Assembly: GCF_000377505.1 (NCBI RefSeq)
Contig: NZ_KB898191.1
Span: forward strand, 124,001-188,000
Origin: Paenibacillus massiliensis 2301065 = DSM 16942
GTDB taxonomy: Bacteria > Bacillota > Bacilli > Paenibacillales > Paenibacillaceae
Direction: 5' to 3'
Length of the DNA stretch: 64,000 nucleotides
Part shown: positions 1 to 8,823 of the stretch, in pieces
Numbering within the stretch: the first letter of the stretch is position 1
Layout of the letters: each line of letters begins with the position of its first letter
Program-made: the position numbers and the translations under genes
Notes under the pieces: model-generated
Told to the model about the DNA's origin: nothing
The model's input: only the letters and a program-made list of their open reading frames with translations
The model's database searches: none

Positions 1-831
1 TAGGCCATAGCCCAAATAAATCCCGATCGGACCGATCACAGCAAGAGCCAGCAGACCAGAAATGAACAGCGTAAGTGTAGGTGCGACTACAGTCCTCAGC
101 ACTTCTGGAACAACCTTGCTTACGTACTTCTGGATATGGCTCATCGCCCATACAGCAAAAATTATCGGAATAACGGTTCCGGTGTAATTAAATACAGGAA
201 TCGGTATAAAGCCTAGGAATGCAAAGGATGAAATTTCCCCAGCCTTAGCTGCATCAACCATGGTTGGGAACATAATGGTGGCTGCAATGGCAACCGCCAA
301 ATACTCATTAGTCTTGAAGATTTTGGCTGCCGATACTGCCAGGAAGAATGGCAGGAAGGTGAACACACCGCTCGCTATCATATTAATAATCTGCACCGTC
401 GGACTCTGATCCGAAATATAACCAAGTGCAAGCAACCCGGACAGCAATCCCTTGATCATCCCCGCGCCAGCAATGGCAGGAACGATCGGTCCAAATACAC
501 CCGATACAATGTTCATGAATAACGTGACCAGGCCTGTCTTTTTCTCTGGCTGTGAGTCCTTAGACTCTTCCTGATCTGCGTCCCCGATCTTCAGCTCCTT
601 AGCGAGTGCATTGTAATATTCTGTGACTTTGGGACCAAGGATGACCTGAAATTGATCCTGGTTGAATTGTGCACCAAGCACCGCTTCGAGACCCTTGATC
701 TTCTCGACATCCACCTTGCTTTTATCCTTTAGATCAAATCGGAGTCTGGTCATGCAATGCCAAGCGTTGTCAATATTCTGCTCCCCACCGACGCCAGAAA
801 TGATCTCCTGTACCGTCTTCAATGTACTCAT
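1..831 (-). CDS. PTS transporter subunit IIBC, beta-glucoside type (3' part cut by window edge)
   Basis: Membrane permease that takes up and phosphorylates a sugar or glycoside with phosphate from PEP via HPr and IIA. The reading frame stays open from the ATG at 831 to the window edge. An AGGAG ribosome site lies 8 bases upstream. The IIB domain comes first, with the phospho-cysteine motif HCMTRLRF (Cys26), then a short linker rich in acidic and lysine residues near residue 85, then hydrophobic IIC segments with FLPFFLAVSAAKIF. The HCMTRLRF form fits the glucoside branch, but the substrate cannot be read. It diverges from the dehydratase gene at 1090 and has a cre-like box in its leader. The C terminus, and any fused IIA domain, lie outside the window. 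Confidence 0.9.
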   Translation of the reverse strand, partial: MSTLKTVQEIISGVGGEQNIDNAWHCMTRLRFDLKDKSKVDVEKIKGLEAVLGAQFNQDQFQVILGPKVTEYYNALAKELKIGDADQEESKDSQPEKKTGLVTLFMNIVSGVFGPIVPAIAGAGMIKGLLSGLLALGYISDQSPTVQIINMIASGVFTFLPFFLAVSAAKIFKTNEYLAVAIAATIMFPTMVDAAKAGEISSFAFLGFIPIPVFNYTGTVIPIIFAVWAMSHIQKYVSKVVPEVLRTVVAPTLTLFISGLLALAVIGPIGIYLGYGL

Positions 832-864
832 CGAAAATTCTCCTGTCTGTTGAAAATTGAGTTT

Positions 865-878
865 TGGTTCCGTTTACA
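865..878 (-). promoter_or_regulatory. Candidate CcpA cre box
   Basis: On the minus strand TGTAAACGGAACCA fits the catabolite-responsive element pattern TGNAANCGNWNNCA at every fixed position. It lies 34-47 bases before the PTS start codon, so glucose repression of the permease through CcpA is plausible. The match is by eye; no promoter was firmly located. Confidence 0.5.
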
Positions 879-982
879 CACTGAATGGTATCACAAAGAT
901 CACGCGATAAAAAGCAGTCCAAAATTCACACCACTTCCCAATAAAACGTTGATATAACAAGGTTTTTGTTGAATTAAATATA

Positions 983-1031
983 AAATTGGTCTGGTTTATT
1001 TTACAATCCGCCACTTTTACCCGACCAAATT
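983..1031. promoter_or_regulatory. Inverted 13-bp pair, candidate GntR operator
   Basis: AAATTGGTCTGGT at 983-995 recurs inverted at 1019-1031 as AATTTGGTCGGGT (11 of 13 identical). The pair sits in the shared 258-bp intergenic region between the PTS and dehydratase genes. TTGGTC half sites are compatible with HutC-type GntR regulators, and such a regulator is encoded at 2316-3023. The link is inference. Confidence 0.3.
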
Positions 1032-1089
1032 GATTCTGCATTTCAGACGTGTTTCAATAAAGTTAGATTTCTGAGAAAAGAGGAGAATT

Positions 1090-2289
1090 ATGAACCCTTC
1101 CCTGATTACAAATGTGGAATGTTTTGTGCTAAAGCCGGATCGCCATAACCTGGTGGTCGTCAAGGTGACAACAGATAATAATATGGTCGGGCTCGGCTGC
1201 GCTACGTTTCAACAGCGTCCGAAGGCTGTTCAGCTCTTGGTAGAGGAATACCTTAGACCCATACTCATTGGAAAAGATGCCAACAACATCGAGGATCTAT
1301 GGCATATGATGATGGTAAATTCCTATTGGCGGAATGGGCCCATCACGAATAATGCGATAGCTGGCGTGGACATGGCTCTGTGGGATATTAAGGGCAAACT
1401 GGCCGGCATGCCGTTGTACCAGCTTTTTGGAGGAAAATCGCGGGACGCCGTCCCTGCCTATACGCATGCTGTAGCTGATAACATTGAGGAGCTGTACCAT
1501 GAGGTGGACACTCTTCTCGCGCAGGGCTACAAGCACATTCGCTGTCAGCTCGGCTTCTATGGAGGGAACCCTTCGCAGCTGCATACACCAGAGCAGTCTA
1601 CACCTGGCTCTTATTATGATCAGGACGAATATATGCAGACAACCGTCCGCATGTTCGCGCAGTTGAGAGAGAAGTATCAGCATCGCTTCCACATTCTGCA
1701 TGATGTGCATGAGCGGCTGTTCCCGAACCAGGCTGTCCAATTTGCCAAGGATCTGGAGCCGTACAAGCCTTATTTTATCGAGGATATTCTACCGCCAGAC
1801 CAGAACGAATGGCTGCAGCAGCTTCGCTCACAGACCTCTACTCCAATGGCCACAGGCGAACTGTTCAATAACCCGCTAGAGTGGAGGAGCCTGATTGCGA
1901 ATCGACAGATTGATTATATCCGCTGTCACGTCTCCCAGATCGGTGGCATTACCCCAGCGCTCAAGCTGGGCGCCCTCTGTGAGGCCTTCGGGGTTCGTAT
2001 TGCCTGGCATACACCGTCTGATATTACGCCGATCGGGATTGCCGTGAACACACACTTGAACATTCATCTGCACAGTGCAGCCATTCAGGAGAATATTCCG
2101 ATCAAGGAGAATACTCGCAGTGTATTCTCTCCAGTGCTGGATGCCCGGAACGGATATATCTACCCGCTGGAGCATCCGGGAATCGGGGTAGAATTCAATG
2201 AGGCTGCGGCGCTTAACTTTCCGGTAGAATATCGCATGCACGAATGGACACAGGCCCGTCTACCGGACGGCACGCTGATGACACCTTAG
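1090..2289 (+). CDS. Mandelate racemase/enolase-superfamily sugar-acid dehydratase (RspA/ManD-like)
   Basis: Cytosolic Mg2+-dependent enzyme of the enolase superfamily, closest by eye to the RspA/D-mannonate dehydratase branch, which removes water from aldonic acids such as D-mannonate or D-gluconate. The 399-residue length is normal for the family. The metal ligands appear as D205 (HDVHERL), E231 (FIEDILPP) and E257 (ATGELFN). The catalytic histidines are H207 and H307 (WHTPSD). Family members usually have SHGPSD or HGATD at the last motif, so WHTPSD is slightly unusual. An AGGAGA-like site precedes the ATG. It diverges from the PTS gene and meets the GntR gene tail to tail, which suggests a small sugar or sugar-acid utilisation locus. 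Substrate unknown; many RspA-like enzymes have very low ManD activity. Confidence 0.85.
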   Translation: MNPSLITNVECFVLKPDRHNLVVVKVTTDNNMVGLGCATFQQRPKAVQLLVEEYLRPILIGKDANNIEDLWHMMMVNSYWRNGPITNNAIAGVDMALWDIKGKLAGMPLYQLFGGKSRDAVPAYTHAVADNIEELYHEVDTLLAQGYKHIRCQLGFYGGNPSQLHTPEQSTPGSYYDQDEYMQTTVRMFAQLREKYQHRFHILHDVHERLFPNQAVQFAKDLEPYKPYFIEDILPPDQNEWLQQLRSQTSTPMATGELFNNPLEWRSLIANRQIDYIRCHVSQIGGITPALKLGALCEAFGVRIAWHTPSDITPIGIAVNTHLNIHLHSAAIQENIPIKENTRSVFSPVLDARNGYIYPLEHPGIGVEFNEAAALNFPVEYRMHEWTQARLPDGTLMTP

Positions 2290-2315
2290 GGCTACTCCCT
2301 CTCTGATATGCGTAC

Positions 2316-3023
2316 TTATTGATTTCTTCGCTTGTGATGCGCATTGTTGAATGCGGTCAAGTAAGTGCATTTATAATCAATCGCCACAATCTCGCTCGTC
2401 TCGAATATGATGCCATTATTCAGAATGCCCCGGCTTGATATCTTCATAGCCGGGCTTTTTCTTTTTTGCTGCAGCAATGTGGCCTGTTCTTTATTCAGTG
2501 CAATAGCCTCATAGGTATTGAGATAGTGAGAGATGGTGTATTTATGCTTTTTGACAAAGGACTGAATGGAATGCTCGGCATCCTGAATCGTAAGCATGGG
2601 AAATAGCCTCACTGGCAGCCGGGACTGCTCAATCTGCACCGTCTGATAATTCACGATTCGTACACGCTGATAGGTCCAGACCTCCTCCTCACTGGTGATC
2701 CCGAAGATCTGCTGATCATTGGACGTCGCTGGCTCCCGGACCAGTTCAATGACCTTGGAGGTGATACTGGAGTAGGGATTCTCCGTCAGAGAGTTATAGA
2801 TGAGCGGGCTAGACTGTATATTTTTCTCAATGAAAATTCCCGAGCCCTGGACGACCTTAACCATCCCCATATAGCGCAGCTTCTGAATCGCCTCATGAAT
2901 GGTATAGCGGGATACCTCATACTGCCTGGCAAGCTCTCTTTCGGTGGGCAGCTTCAAGCCGGGAAATTGATTCTGATAAATTTTGCTAAGCAAATCGTGA
3001 ATGATAAATTCCTTCTTCTTCAT
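2316..3023 (-). CDS. GntR-family transcriptional regulator with UTRA domain
   Basis: 235-residue one-component regulator. Residues 1-65 form the winged helix-turn-helix, with the GntR signature LPTERELARQYEVSRYTIHEA and the wing VVQGSGIF. The rest is a UTRA/HutC effector domain that normally binds a small sugar derivative and releases DNA. A GGGGGA site precedes the ATG. It lies 26 bases beyond the dehydratase stop in opposite orientation. It probably controls the divergent PTS/dehydratase promoters (see the inverted pair at 983-1031). The effector is unknown. Confidence 0.88.
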   Translation of the reverse strand: MKKKEFIIHDLLSKIYQNQFPGLKLPTERELARQYEVSRYTIHEAIQKLRYMGMVKVVQGSGIFIEKNIQSSPLIYNSLTENPYSSITSKVIELVREPATSNDQQIFGITSEEEVWTYQRVRIVNYQTVQIEQSRLPVRLFPMLTIQDAEHSIQSFVKKHKYTISHYLNTYEAIALNKEQATLLQQKRKSPAMKISSRGILNNGIIFETSEIVAIDYKCTYLTAFNNAHHKRRNQ

Positions 3024-3125
3024 GCTTTATCCCCCTGAGTCCATAATGCCGACACCCTTATCGCTCCTAAACACATCTGCGGACTTATCATCGAACCTCT
3101 GCTATGAATCCGGTTATCTATAATC

Positions 3126-3171
3126 TAAAAAAAGGTTCCCCAGCGGCACAGGAGTGCCACTGAAAGAACCT
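3126..3171 (-). terminator. Rho-independent terminator of the chemoreceptor gene
   Basis: Read on the minus strand, AGGTTC and GAACCT close a stem with an inner arm CAGTGGCAC/GTGCCGCTG (one G-U pair) around a TCCT loop. GGGAACC then runs into seven T. It lies 73 bases after the chemoreceptor stop. Confidence 0.85.
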
Positions 3172-3243
3172 GTATCTACATGGACGAGTTACATTATAGC
3201 ACACGCTATAAGCAAGTCAACGAAGTATGGATTGTATGACTGA

Positions 3244-5319
3244 CTAATCCACCTTGAAGCGTGCTGTCAACTGTTGTAGCTCTTGTGCCAGATGGGACAA
3301 GTCTGCAGAAGAAGAGGCTACCTGCTGCATGGACGCCAGCTGCTCCTCAGAAGCCGCCGCTACCGTCTGGGCATGACCCGAGGTGTCTTTCGCGATCAGC
3401 GCCAATTGATCTACGGTCGCATGGATCTGCTGAGAACCGGCCATGAGCTGCTGGGAAGAGGAGGAGATTTCATTGCTTTGGTCATGGATGTCTGCCAGAC
3501 CACGCACGATCTCTTCGAAGATGCGCTCGGCCTCTGTGGCAAGATGCGCTCCCTCTCCTACCTTGCTGCTGGTCACGGTCATCGCTTGCGAGGCGTCAGC
3601 ATTCCCCTGCTGAATGGCCTTAATCAGCTCGCTGATGCTATGAGCCGCTTCACTCGAACGCTCTGCGAGCTTCTGCACCTCACGAGCTACCACCGCGAAG
3701 CTCTTGCCATGCTCACCTGCCCTTGCCGCCTCAATTGATGCATTTAATGCCAGCAGATTCGTCTGGCTGCTCAATTCCGAAATAAAATGGACGATGTGAT
3801 TGATCTCCCCCGAATGTTGATCCAGCCGTTGAATGACCGCAAGCGTCGCCGCATTGTCCCCCTCCAGTGTCTTAAGGAAGGTTGCAGCCTCCTTCATCTG
3901 ACGTCCACCATACTCCGCCTGCTCCGTAATACTGGCTGTTGTACGTAAAGTAGTCAGAGCGTTGTTCACAACACGCTGGACTCCTGCAGCCATTTCCTCC
4001 ATTGCAGTTGCCGTCTCTCCTGTTGAGAGTCTCTGGGTCTCTGAGCCGGAGGCTACCTCCTGGATCGCCAGCACAACACTCTCTGTCACCTTACTGCACT
4101 CGTCAGAGCTGGTACTCAGCTGCTGGGAGGCAGACGCGACCTGGTGCGAGCTCTCACCGATCTTCTCCAGCAGCTCACGAATATTCAGAATCATGCCGTT
4201 GAGATTCACGGCCATCGCTGCGAATTCGTCCTTCCCTGCAATGGACAGCTGCGAAGTGAATTCTCCCTGAGACAGATGCTTGGACAATGCATTTACCTTT
4301 TGCAGATTTCCTGTAATCATTCGACTGTAGAGCAAGACAGAGATGATAGCGATCACCACCCCGCCGATCGAGATGACCGAGATCCATAAGAGCAATGAAT
4401 TCAAGGGGCTGAACAGCTCGCGCTCTGGCACAGTAAGCGCCAGCACCCATCCGCTTTCTGGAAGCTTTTGATAGTACAGTCGGTAGGCTTCCCCTGCATC
4501 CGTATAAGTCACCATTCCATGATCATTTCCCATGATTTCCGTAGCCAAGCCTGCCAGCTCAGAATTCGGATCATTAGCCAGCTTCAGCTTCATAACCTTG
4601 TCCTGATCTGGATCAGCCAGATAGTTCCCCTCTCCATCCAAAAGGGTGGCCCATCCCTCCGTGCCAACTGCCGTACCCTCTACCAATTGCTGAATCGTAG
4701 CCAGGTTCAGATCTCCGGTAATGACACCTGATAATGAGCTATCATCAGCGAAGAACGGATAGGAAAAGGTAGCCATCGTACTGTCCGTCCCCGGGTCGTA
4801 ATACGGAGGTGTGATGCCTTGCTGCTGCATGCCGTTCTTATACCAATTCTGTGAAGGATAATCGTAGGAAGGATCACTATACTCCTCGGTGGTTGCGAAT
4901 CCTTGTCCCTCCCGATAGGCATAGGTCGAGAAATATTCCGTCGCTGAATCATAACGAAAGGGTTCAAAATATATACCTACGCCAAAGGAATCCGAATTCG
5001 ACGCCAGCACCTTGGTCAGTATGCTCCGATATTGCTCCAGTGTATATGTAGTGGATTGACCTTCTACGCTCCGCGCTACAACTTCAGGCAGCTTGCTGTG
5101 AATATTCAGACGGGCAGAAATCTGGCCTGATATATCACTAAGCTGACTGCTCATTCGCTGCTTGATTTGATCCTGAATGAGCTGTCCCGAATACCAGTAG
5201 GAGAAGCCCGTAACCAGCAGCAGCGTTATGATAAATGCGGGGAGCAGACTGGCTAAGGTTTTGACTCGCACGGTGTGGAAATGAGGTCTCTGTAGTCTAG
5301 GCCGACGTTGCATATTCAT
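3244..5319 (-). CDS. Methyl-accepting chemotaxis protein with dCache-type sensor
   Basis: Membrane chemoreceptor of 691 residues. The start chosen is the ATG at 5319, which has GGGGGAG five bases upstream; the longer frame to 5373 lacks such a site. Order of parts: basic N terminus, a transmembrane helix, a large extracellular dCache-like sensor of about 270 residues with many aromatic and acidic residues, a second transmembrane helix, a HAMP linker, and a coiled-coil signalling domain. The tip sequence [19 protein letters not shown] identifies the CheA/CheW contact region. The ligand is unknown. It stands alone, with its own terminator and no che genes nearby. Confidence 0.93.
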   Translation of the reverse strand: MNMQRRPRLQRPHFHTVRVKTLASLLPAFIITLLLVTGFSYWYSGQLIQDQIKQRMSSQLSDISGQISARLNIHSKLPEVVARSVEGQSTTYTLEQYRSILTKVLASNSDSFGVGIYFEPFRYDSATEYFSTYAYREGQGFATTEEYSDPSYDYPSQNWYKNGMQQQGITPPYYDPGTDSTMATFSYPFFADDSSLSGVITGDLNLATIQQLVEGTAVGTEGWATLLDGEGNYLADPDQDKVMKLKLANDPNSELAGLATEIMGNDHGMVTYTDAGEAYRLYYQKLPESGWVLALTVPERELFSPLNSLLLWISVISIGGVVIAIISVLLYSRMITGNLQKVNALSKHLSQGEFTSQLSIAGKDEFAAMAVNLNGMILNIRELLEKIGESSHQVASASQQLSTSSDECSKVTESVVLAIQEVASGSETQRLSTGETATAMEEMAAGVQRVVNNALTTLRTTASITEQAEYGGRQMKEAATFLKTLEGDNAATLAVIQRLDQHSGEINHIVHFISELSSQTNLLALNASIEAARAGEHGKSFAVVAREVQKLAERSSEAAHSISELIKAIQQGNADASQAMTVTSSKVGEGAHLATEAERIFEEIVRGLADIHDQSNEISSSSQQLMAGSQQIHATVDQLALIAKDTSGHAQTVAAASEEQLASMQQVASSSADLSHLAQELQQLTARFKVD

Positions 5320-5568
5320 GAAAACTCCCCCTGAAACTGTTGTGTGAGCATTTGCATGCATGAGGCTCTGCAAAATGCTGCTATAAAGAGGGTTGTGCTG
5401 ACACCTTCATTCGAAGGTTGTCCGTATTCAGTAGCGTCAAGCACTTTTCCACTTTATACAAATCAGTCTATCATCGGATTGTTTTCACAATTTCTGATTC
5501 TCTGGCACTAAATATTAAATGAATCATATGCACTTATGTACCTTGTTACACTAAATGATATGTCCTGA

Positions 5569-6411
5569 CTATTCCTTGCATACAGCACTGTCCTCTGCAG
5601 ATCCAGATATAATCCTAGGCTTGTATTCGGCGAAAGCATGCTTGATGTGCAGAATGCTTAGCGGGGTATCTTCGATGATTGCCTTGCGCTTGGCCTTGAG
5701 GATGATCTGCTCCATATCGGCAAAGCTGCAGCCCTGCAGCACTTGAGACGCCTCCTCCTGAACATACACCTCTTGAGCAAATTGATCCATATGCAGACGA
5801 ACGAACTCATTTCGACTCCTGTCATCCGGCATACTGTAGGTCATCTTTGTATCGAAACGGCGCCAGATCGCGTGATCCAGTTGTTCCTCCAGATTGGTGG
5901 CGGCCATGAATACGCTGTTGCTCTCGAATTCATCCAGACATTGCAGGAGTGTATTGACCACTCTGGACATCTCCTTGACCTCGTCGTTATTATCGCGTGT
6001 TCGTGCGATCGCATCGAATTCATCCAGGAACAAGACGCATGGCGTTGTACTGGCATAGTCAAATATCTTGCGAACATTACTTGCCGTCTCCCCCAAATGG
6101 CTATGAATAATCGCATCCAGCCTTACCAGCATTAAAGGGATTTGGAGACGTGCCGCAATATAAAAAGCTGTGAGTGTCTTCCCCGTTCCCGGAGGCCCGA
6201 ACATTACGATCTTATTTGGAATCGGCACGTCATAATGCTCGAACTTCTCCTTCATGCCGAGAATAGTAATAAATTCTTCAACAATATTCCGATTCTCCGC
6301 AGGAAGCACAATGCGCCTCACCTTGCGCTCACACTCCTTCGGGGTGTATACGGTAGCTACATCCGTGCCCTTGGATCGGGGCAGACGTGAGCTGGTACGC
6401 TGTTTACTCAT
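5569..6411 (-). CDS. AAA+ ATPase, IetA/spastin-like, without protease partner
   Basis: 280-residue classical AAA+ ATPase. Walker A is GPPGTGKT (residues 72-79), Walker B LFLDE (127-131), sensor 1 is the N of ATN (173), and the arginine finger pair is RRFD (184-185). The short basic N terminus and the stretch RLDAIIHSHLGETASNVRKI resemble the ATPase half of the AAA-subtilase pairs described as the IetAS defence system. That partner would be an S8 serine protease next door; none is present here. Neighbours are a chemoreceptor and the L33 gene, 151 bases upstream on the same strand with only a weak hairpin between, so partial co-transcription is possible. AAGGAG precedes the ATG. Function unknown; it could remodel or unfold a protein target. 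Confidence 0.85.
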   Translation of the reverse strand: MSKQRTSSRLPRSKGTDVATVYTPKECERKVRRIVLPAENRNIVEEFITILGMKEKFEHYDVPIPNKIVMFGPPGTGKTLTAFYIAARLQIPLMLVRLDAIIHSHLGETASNVRKIFDYASTTPCVLFLDEFDAIARTRDNNDEVKEMSRVVNTLLQCLDEFESNSVFMAATNLEEQLDHAIWRRFDTKMTYSMPDDRSRNEFVRLHMDQFAQEVYVQEEASQVLQGCSFADMEQIILKAKRKAIIEDTPLSILHIKHAFAEYKPRIISGSAEDSAVCKE

Positions 6412-6483
6412 TCAGGTCGAACTCCTTCTATAGACTTCATCAGTCCTTGGCTGATGCTTATGTTGATTCAATTCTAAGGAAAG

Positions 6484-6504
6484 GCCAAGCCATGAGGCTT
6501 CGGC
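6484..6504 (-). terminator. Weak hairpin between L33 and AAA+ genes
   Basis: Minus strand GCCGAAGCC-TCAT-GGCTTGGC folds with one bulge and is followed by CTTTCCTT. It could act as a leaky terminator for the L33 transcript; the T tract is poor. Confidence 0.35.
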
Positions 6505-6562
6505 TCTCCTGCAAGGATTATTCGTGATCAAGCGAGCTGTAGTTCCCAAGGGAGACCAATAA

Positions 6563-6712
6563 CTAGCGTGTCTCGCGGTGAATCGTATAGCGACGCAGAC
6601 GTGGAGAGTACTTGCGCAGCTCTATCCGTTCAGGATGTGTCCTCTTGTTCTTCGTGGTGGTATAGTTGCGGTCTCCTGTCTCGGTACATGCCAAAGTAAC
6701 AACGACTCTCAT
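6563..6712 (-). CDS. rpmG: 50S ribosomal protein bL33, zinc-independent (C-minus) form
   Basis: 49-residue L33 with the family core [17 protein letters not shown] and the ending [10 protein letters not shown]. The zinc-binding form carries two CxxC pairs. Here the first pair is C-T-E-T (only Cys10 kept) and the second is absent (KYSPRLRR), so it should fold without zinc. The ATG at 6712 is nine bases after AAAGGAG; the ATG two codons earlier is too close to that site. A promoter TTGACA-17-TACAAT followed by a Zur-like palindrome lies immediately upstream. Such C-minus paralogues replace the zinc form when Zn is scarce, freeing metal. In B. subtilis the same logic is known for L31 and S14 paralogues. 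Confidence 0.92.
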   Translation of the reverse strand: MRVVVTLACTETGDRNYTTTKNKRTHPERIELRKYSPRLRRYTIHRETR

Positions 6713-6729
6713 GTTCATCTCTCCTTTAT

Positions 6730-6744
6730 TAGTAATTATTACGG
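6730..6744 (-). promoter_or_regulatory. Zur box of the C-minus L33 gene
   Basis: TAGTAATTATTACGG on the plus strand matches the Bacillus Zur palindrome TCGTAATNATTACGA at 13 of 15 positions. It covers the expected transcription start of the promoter at 6752-6780, so Zn-loaded Zur would block initiation. The same core recurs at 8809. Confidence 0.8.
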
Positions 6745-6751
6745 TTTAATT

Positions 6752-6780
6752 ATTGTACTCTTTACCTAATCCAATGTCAA
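6752..6780 (-). promoter_or_regulatory. Sigma-A promoter of rpmG
   Basis: On the minus strand TTGACA (6780-6775), 17-base spacer, TACAAT (6757-6752). The Zur box begins about eight bases downstream. Confidence 0.7.
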
Positions 6781-6814
6781 AATACCACTTTACACATTTA
6801 AAACAAGCAAACGG

Positions 6815-6859
6815 AAGAAGACCCCGGCACCTTCTTCACGATGGCACAGGAGTCTTCTT
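6815..6859 (-). terminator. Terminator after the pentapeptide-repeat gene
   Basis: AAGAAGAC pairs with GTCTTCTT to close a long, partly imperfect stem. On the minus strand it is followed by a T-rich stretch ending GCTTGTTTT. It begins seven bases after the stop codon. Confidence 0.5.
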
Positions 6860-6865
6860 GATAAG

Positions 6866-7564
6866 CTAATCACAATCGCTATACGCCCAGGTGGGTACGT
6901 CCATTTTCTCGAATTGATCCGCTGACGGTGGGACCCCACCCTCAAGCTTCACTCCACTCACATTACAATCAATGAAACGCGCTTGATGGAACGTACAGTT
7001 CTCGAAGCGCGAGGCTTGTAGAGAACCTCTGAATTCTACCTGATCAAACACACAATTTACGAAGCTACATACACGAAGCTCCACACCACGAAACACCGCG
7101 CCAGAGAAATCACAATGATGGAACTGAGTGCGCCGTCCCCCGTATTCCAGCCCCAGTCTCCCTGTTCCTATACGTGCTTCCCGGAAGGAACAATGCTCAA
7201 CGACCGTCCGTTCCATATTCACGATCAGCTTGGTGTTGGCCAAATTGCAATGTCTAATCTCGCAGTGAGACAGCATTGCACGATCCAACTGAGCATGGGA
7301 CAGATTCACGCCCTGTAGGCTAGAATAATTCATATTGCCGCCAAGGCAAGCATATGCCAGATCGACCTCTACCAGTCTGGAGCGAAACAGGCTCTTCGAC
7401 TGCAAGGCCGGTATGACGGGATGGTTCAGATCAAGTCCAGACAGGTCTGCCCGTTCAATTACGGCATCCTGGCCTGCTGCAATGGCTTCAATATGCGGTT
7501 GTATAGACTCGATATACATCGGGTCCATCCATTTCTTCAACGCTTCATTTTTCGGTGTGGGCAT
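6866..7564 (-). CDS. Pentapeptide-repeat protein
   Basis: 232 residues. From about residue 40 to 210 the A(D/N)LXX five-residue periodicity is clear (DLSGLDL, NLSHAQLDRAML, DFSGAVFRGVEL, QASRFENCTFHQARF), predicting a right-handed quadrilateral beta-helix. Many central positions are F, L or C. No signal peptide, membrane segment or catalytic motif is seen. AAAGGAG precedes the ATG by six bases. It starts 20 bases after the NlpC/P60 gene stop, so the two are probably co-transcribed. Some family members mimic DNA and protect gyrase, but nothing here shows that function. Confidence 0.85.
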   Translation of the reverse strand: MPTPKNEALKKWMDPMYIESIQPHIEAIAAGQDAVIERADLSGLDLNHPVIPALQSKSLFRSRLVEVDLAYACLGGNMNYSSLQGVNLSHAQLDRAMLSHCEIRHCNLANTKLIVNMERTVVEHCSFREARIGTGRLGLEYGGRRTQFHHCDFSGAVFRGVELRVCSFVNCVFDQVEFRGSLQASRFENCTFHQARFIDCNVSGVKLEGGVPPSADQFEKMDVPTWAYSDCD

Positions 7565-7584
7565 ATATAACTCCTTTCAGATAG

Positions 7585-8397
7585 TTACAGTGCACTACCT
7601 CCGAAGAGGAAGCGATACTCCCAATGCTTGCCGGCAATATCGCTGATGGTCACGCCACCACCTGCATTTGAATAGGTATGCAGAATTTTGCCGTCCCCGA
7701 GATAGATGCCTGTATGTGTAATCCGTGCTGTCGATTTATTCACGCCACTGTAGCTTGAAGACTTGGTTCCTTTATACGACATAAAATACATCAGATCACC
7801 GCGCTTCAGCTTCTTCCAATCCTTCTGTACGTTACCTTTGGCTTTCACATAATCTCCTTGCTGACGAGAATCAGAAGGGAGCTTGACGCTCAGAGCATCC
7901 AGGAACGCCTGACGTACAAAGCTTGAGCAATCGAACGTAGCTGTGCTGCTCCGGCTTGCGCCAAATTCATACGGTGTGCCCCAGTATTTCATGCCGGCAG
8001 CAATCACCTTCTCGACAGCCGCACTGCCTTTAGTTGCGGAAGCATTATTGGAGCCTGAGGAATTGTTGCTGTTGCTTGAGCTGTTATTCCCGCTGATCGC
8101 TTGCGTATATTTGGATGAGGAGGATATATATCCGGTCCGGTTGGACGAATCCTGCACCTTGTACCAGTCTGAACCAGATTGGCTGATAATCGTGATCGTC
8201 TCACCTTTTGGCAGCTGACGAACAATTTTCGCTGATGTGGACGGCGAGGTGCGCAAATTAACGCCCCAGATGACCTTCGCTTTGGAGCTATTCACTGCGG
8301 CAGCCGATACCGATTCCGTGAATGTACCTGCCGTAAGACTACCGAATAGCATCGCTGCTGTTGCACTTGCTGTAATGATCTTGCTCTTCCAGTTCAT
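7585..8397 (-). CDS. Secreted NlpC/P60 peptidoglycan endopeptidase with SH3b domain
   Basis: 270 residues. A signal peptide (about residues 1-32, ending SVSAAA) is followed by one bacterial SH3 domain (about 40-98, NLRTSPSTSAKIV to TGYISSSS). Then comes a Ser/Asn-rich linker and a C-terminal NlpC/P60 domain. The catalytic cysteine is in FDCSSFVRQ and the histidine in ITHTGIYLGDGK. It should cut stem peptides (D-Glu to diamino acid) in the cell wall during growth or separation. AGGAGG lies 11 bases before the ATG. It heads a two-gene unit with the pentapeptide gene. A WalR-like site lies about 200 bases upstream. Confidence 0.92.
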   Translation of the reverse strand: MNWKSKIITASATAAMLFGSLTAGTFTESVSAAAVNSSKAKVIWGVNLRTSPSTSAKIVRQLPKGETITIISQSGSDWYKVQDSSNRTGYISSSSKYTQAISGNNSSSNSNNSSGSNNASATKGSAAVEKVIAAGMKYWGTPYEFGASRSSTATFDCSSFVRQAFLDALSVKLPSDSRQQGDYVKAKGNVQKDWKKLKRGDLMYFMSYKGTKSSSYSGVNKSTARITHTGIYLGDGKILHTYSNAGGGVTISDIAGKHWEYRFLFGGSAL

Positions 8398-8593
8398 GAT
8401 GTCGTGTTCCTCCTGATGTAACAGAATTTTAACCTGGTCGCCGTGAACCGGGCTTGTCCCATTGTAAACGGGTGGTCCGAAGCGATCATCAGGCCAAAGT
8501 CCTGTATTGATTCAGGCACATTTGAGCACTAGGTATCAGGAAAAGGGCCTTCATTGGCCTGAAAAACCTCGATTTCCCAAAGGTTAAAATGTT

Positions 8594-8610
8594 GTAACCA
8601 TTTGATAACA
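8594..8610 (-). promoter_or_regulatory. WalR-like site upstream of the wall hydrolase
   Basis: Minus strand TGTTAT-CAAAT-GGTTAC matches the WalR (YycF) direct repeat TGTWAH-N5-TGTWAH with one mismatch. The target would be the NlpC/P60 gene, a typical WalRK regulon member. It is about 200 bases from the start codon, rather far, and the promoter is not identified. Confidence 0.3.
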
Positions 8611-8808
8611 CTACGTTTTGTAATGCATGGTAATTGATCCTTCTCTCTTTAAAATAGATAGGTATTTAGACCTATTCGAATGCTAAATAACACATCCAAT
8701 TGGTAGAATTTACATATCTATTTTGCGTTCCAAATCACTTATTCAAGTTATCTTTAGGCCACATAAGTCATCAGTTCTTCCTCAGTGACTACTTTTCATT
8801 CCACAAAA

Positions 8809-8823
8809 TAGTAATTATTACAA
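8809..8823 (+). promoter_or_regulatory. Zur box of the COG0523-ycgR-ycgQ operon
   Basis: TAGTAATTATTACAA matches TCGTAATNATTACGA at 13 of 15 positions and shares the first 13 bases with the box upstream of rpmG. It lies 124 bases before the GTPase start codon. Confidence 0.75.

Noticed and set aside
1297..1740. Minus-strand open frame inside the dehydratase gene
   Set aside because: Antisense to an intact enolase-superfamily gene.
5569..8397. AAA+ ATPase, pentapeptide and NlpC genes as one defence island
   Set aside because: The genes are separated by the L33 unit and terminators, and each has an ordinary alternative explanation.
8398..8700. c-di-AMP (ydaO) or c-di-GMP riboswitch in the NlpC/P60 leader
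   Set aside because: None of the conserved core segments were found in the minus-strand leader.
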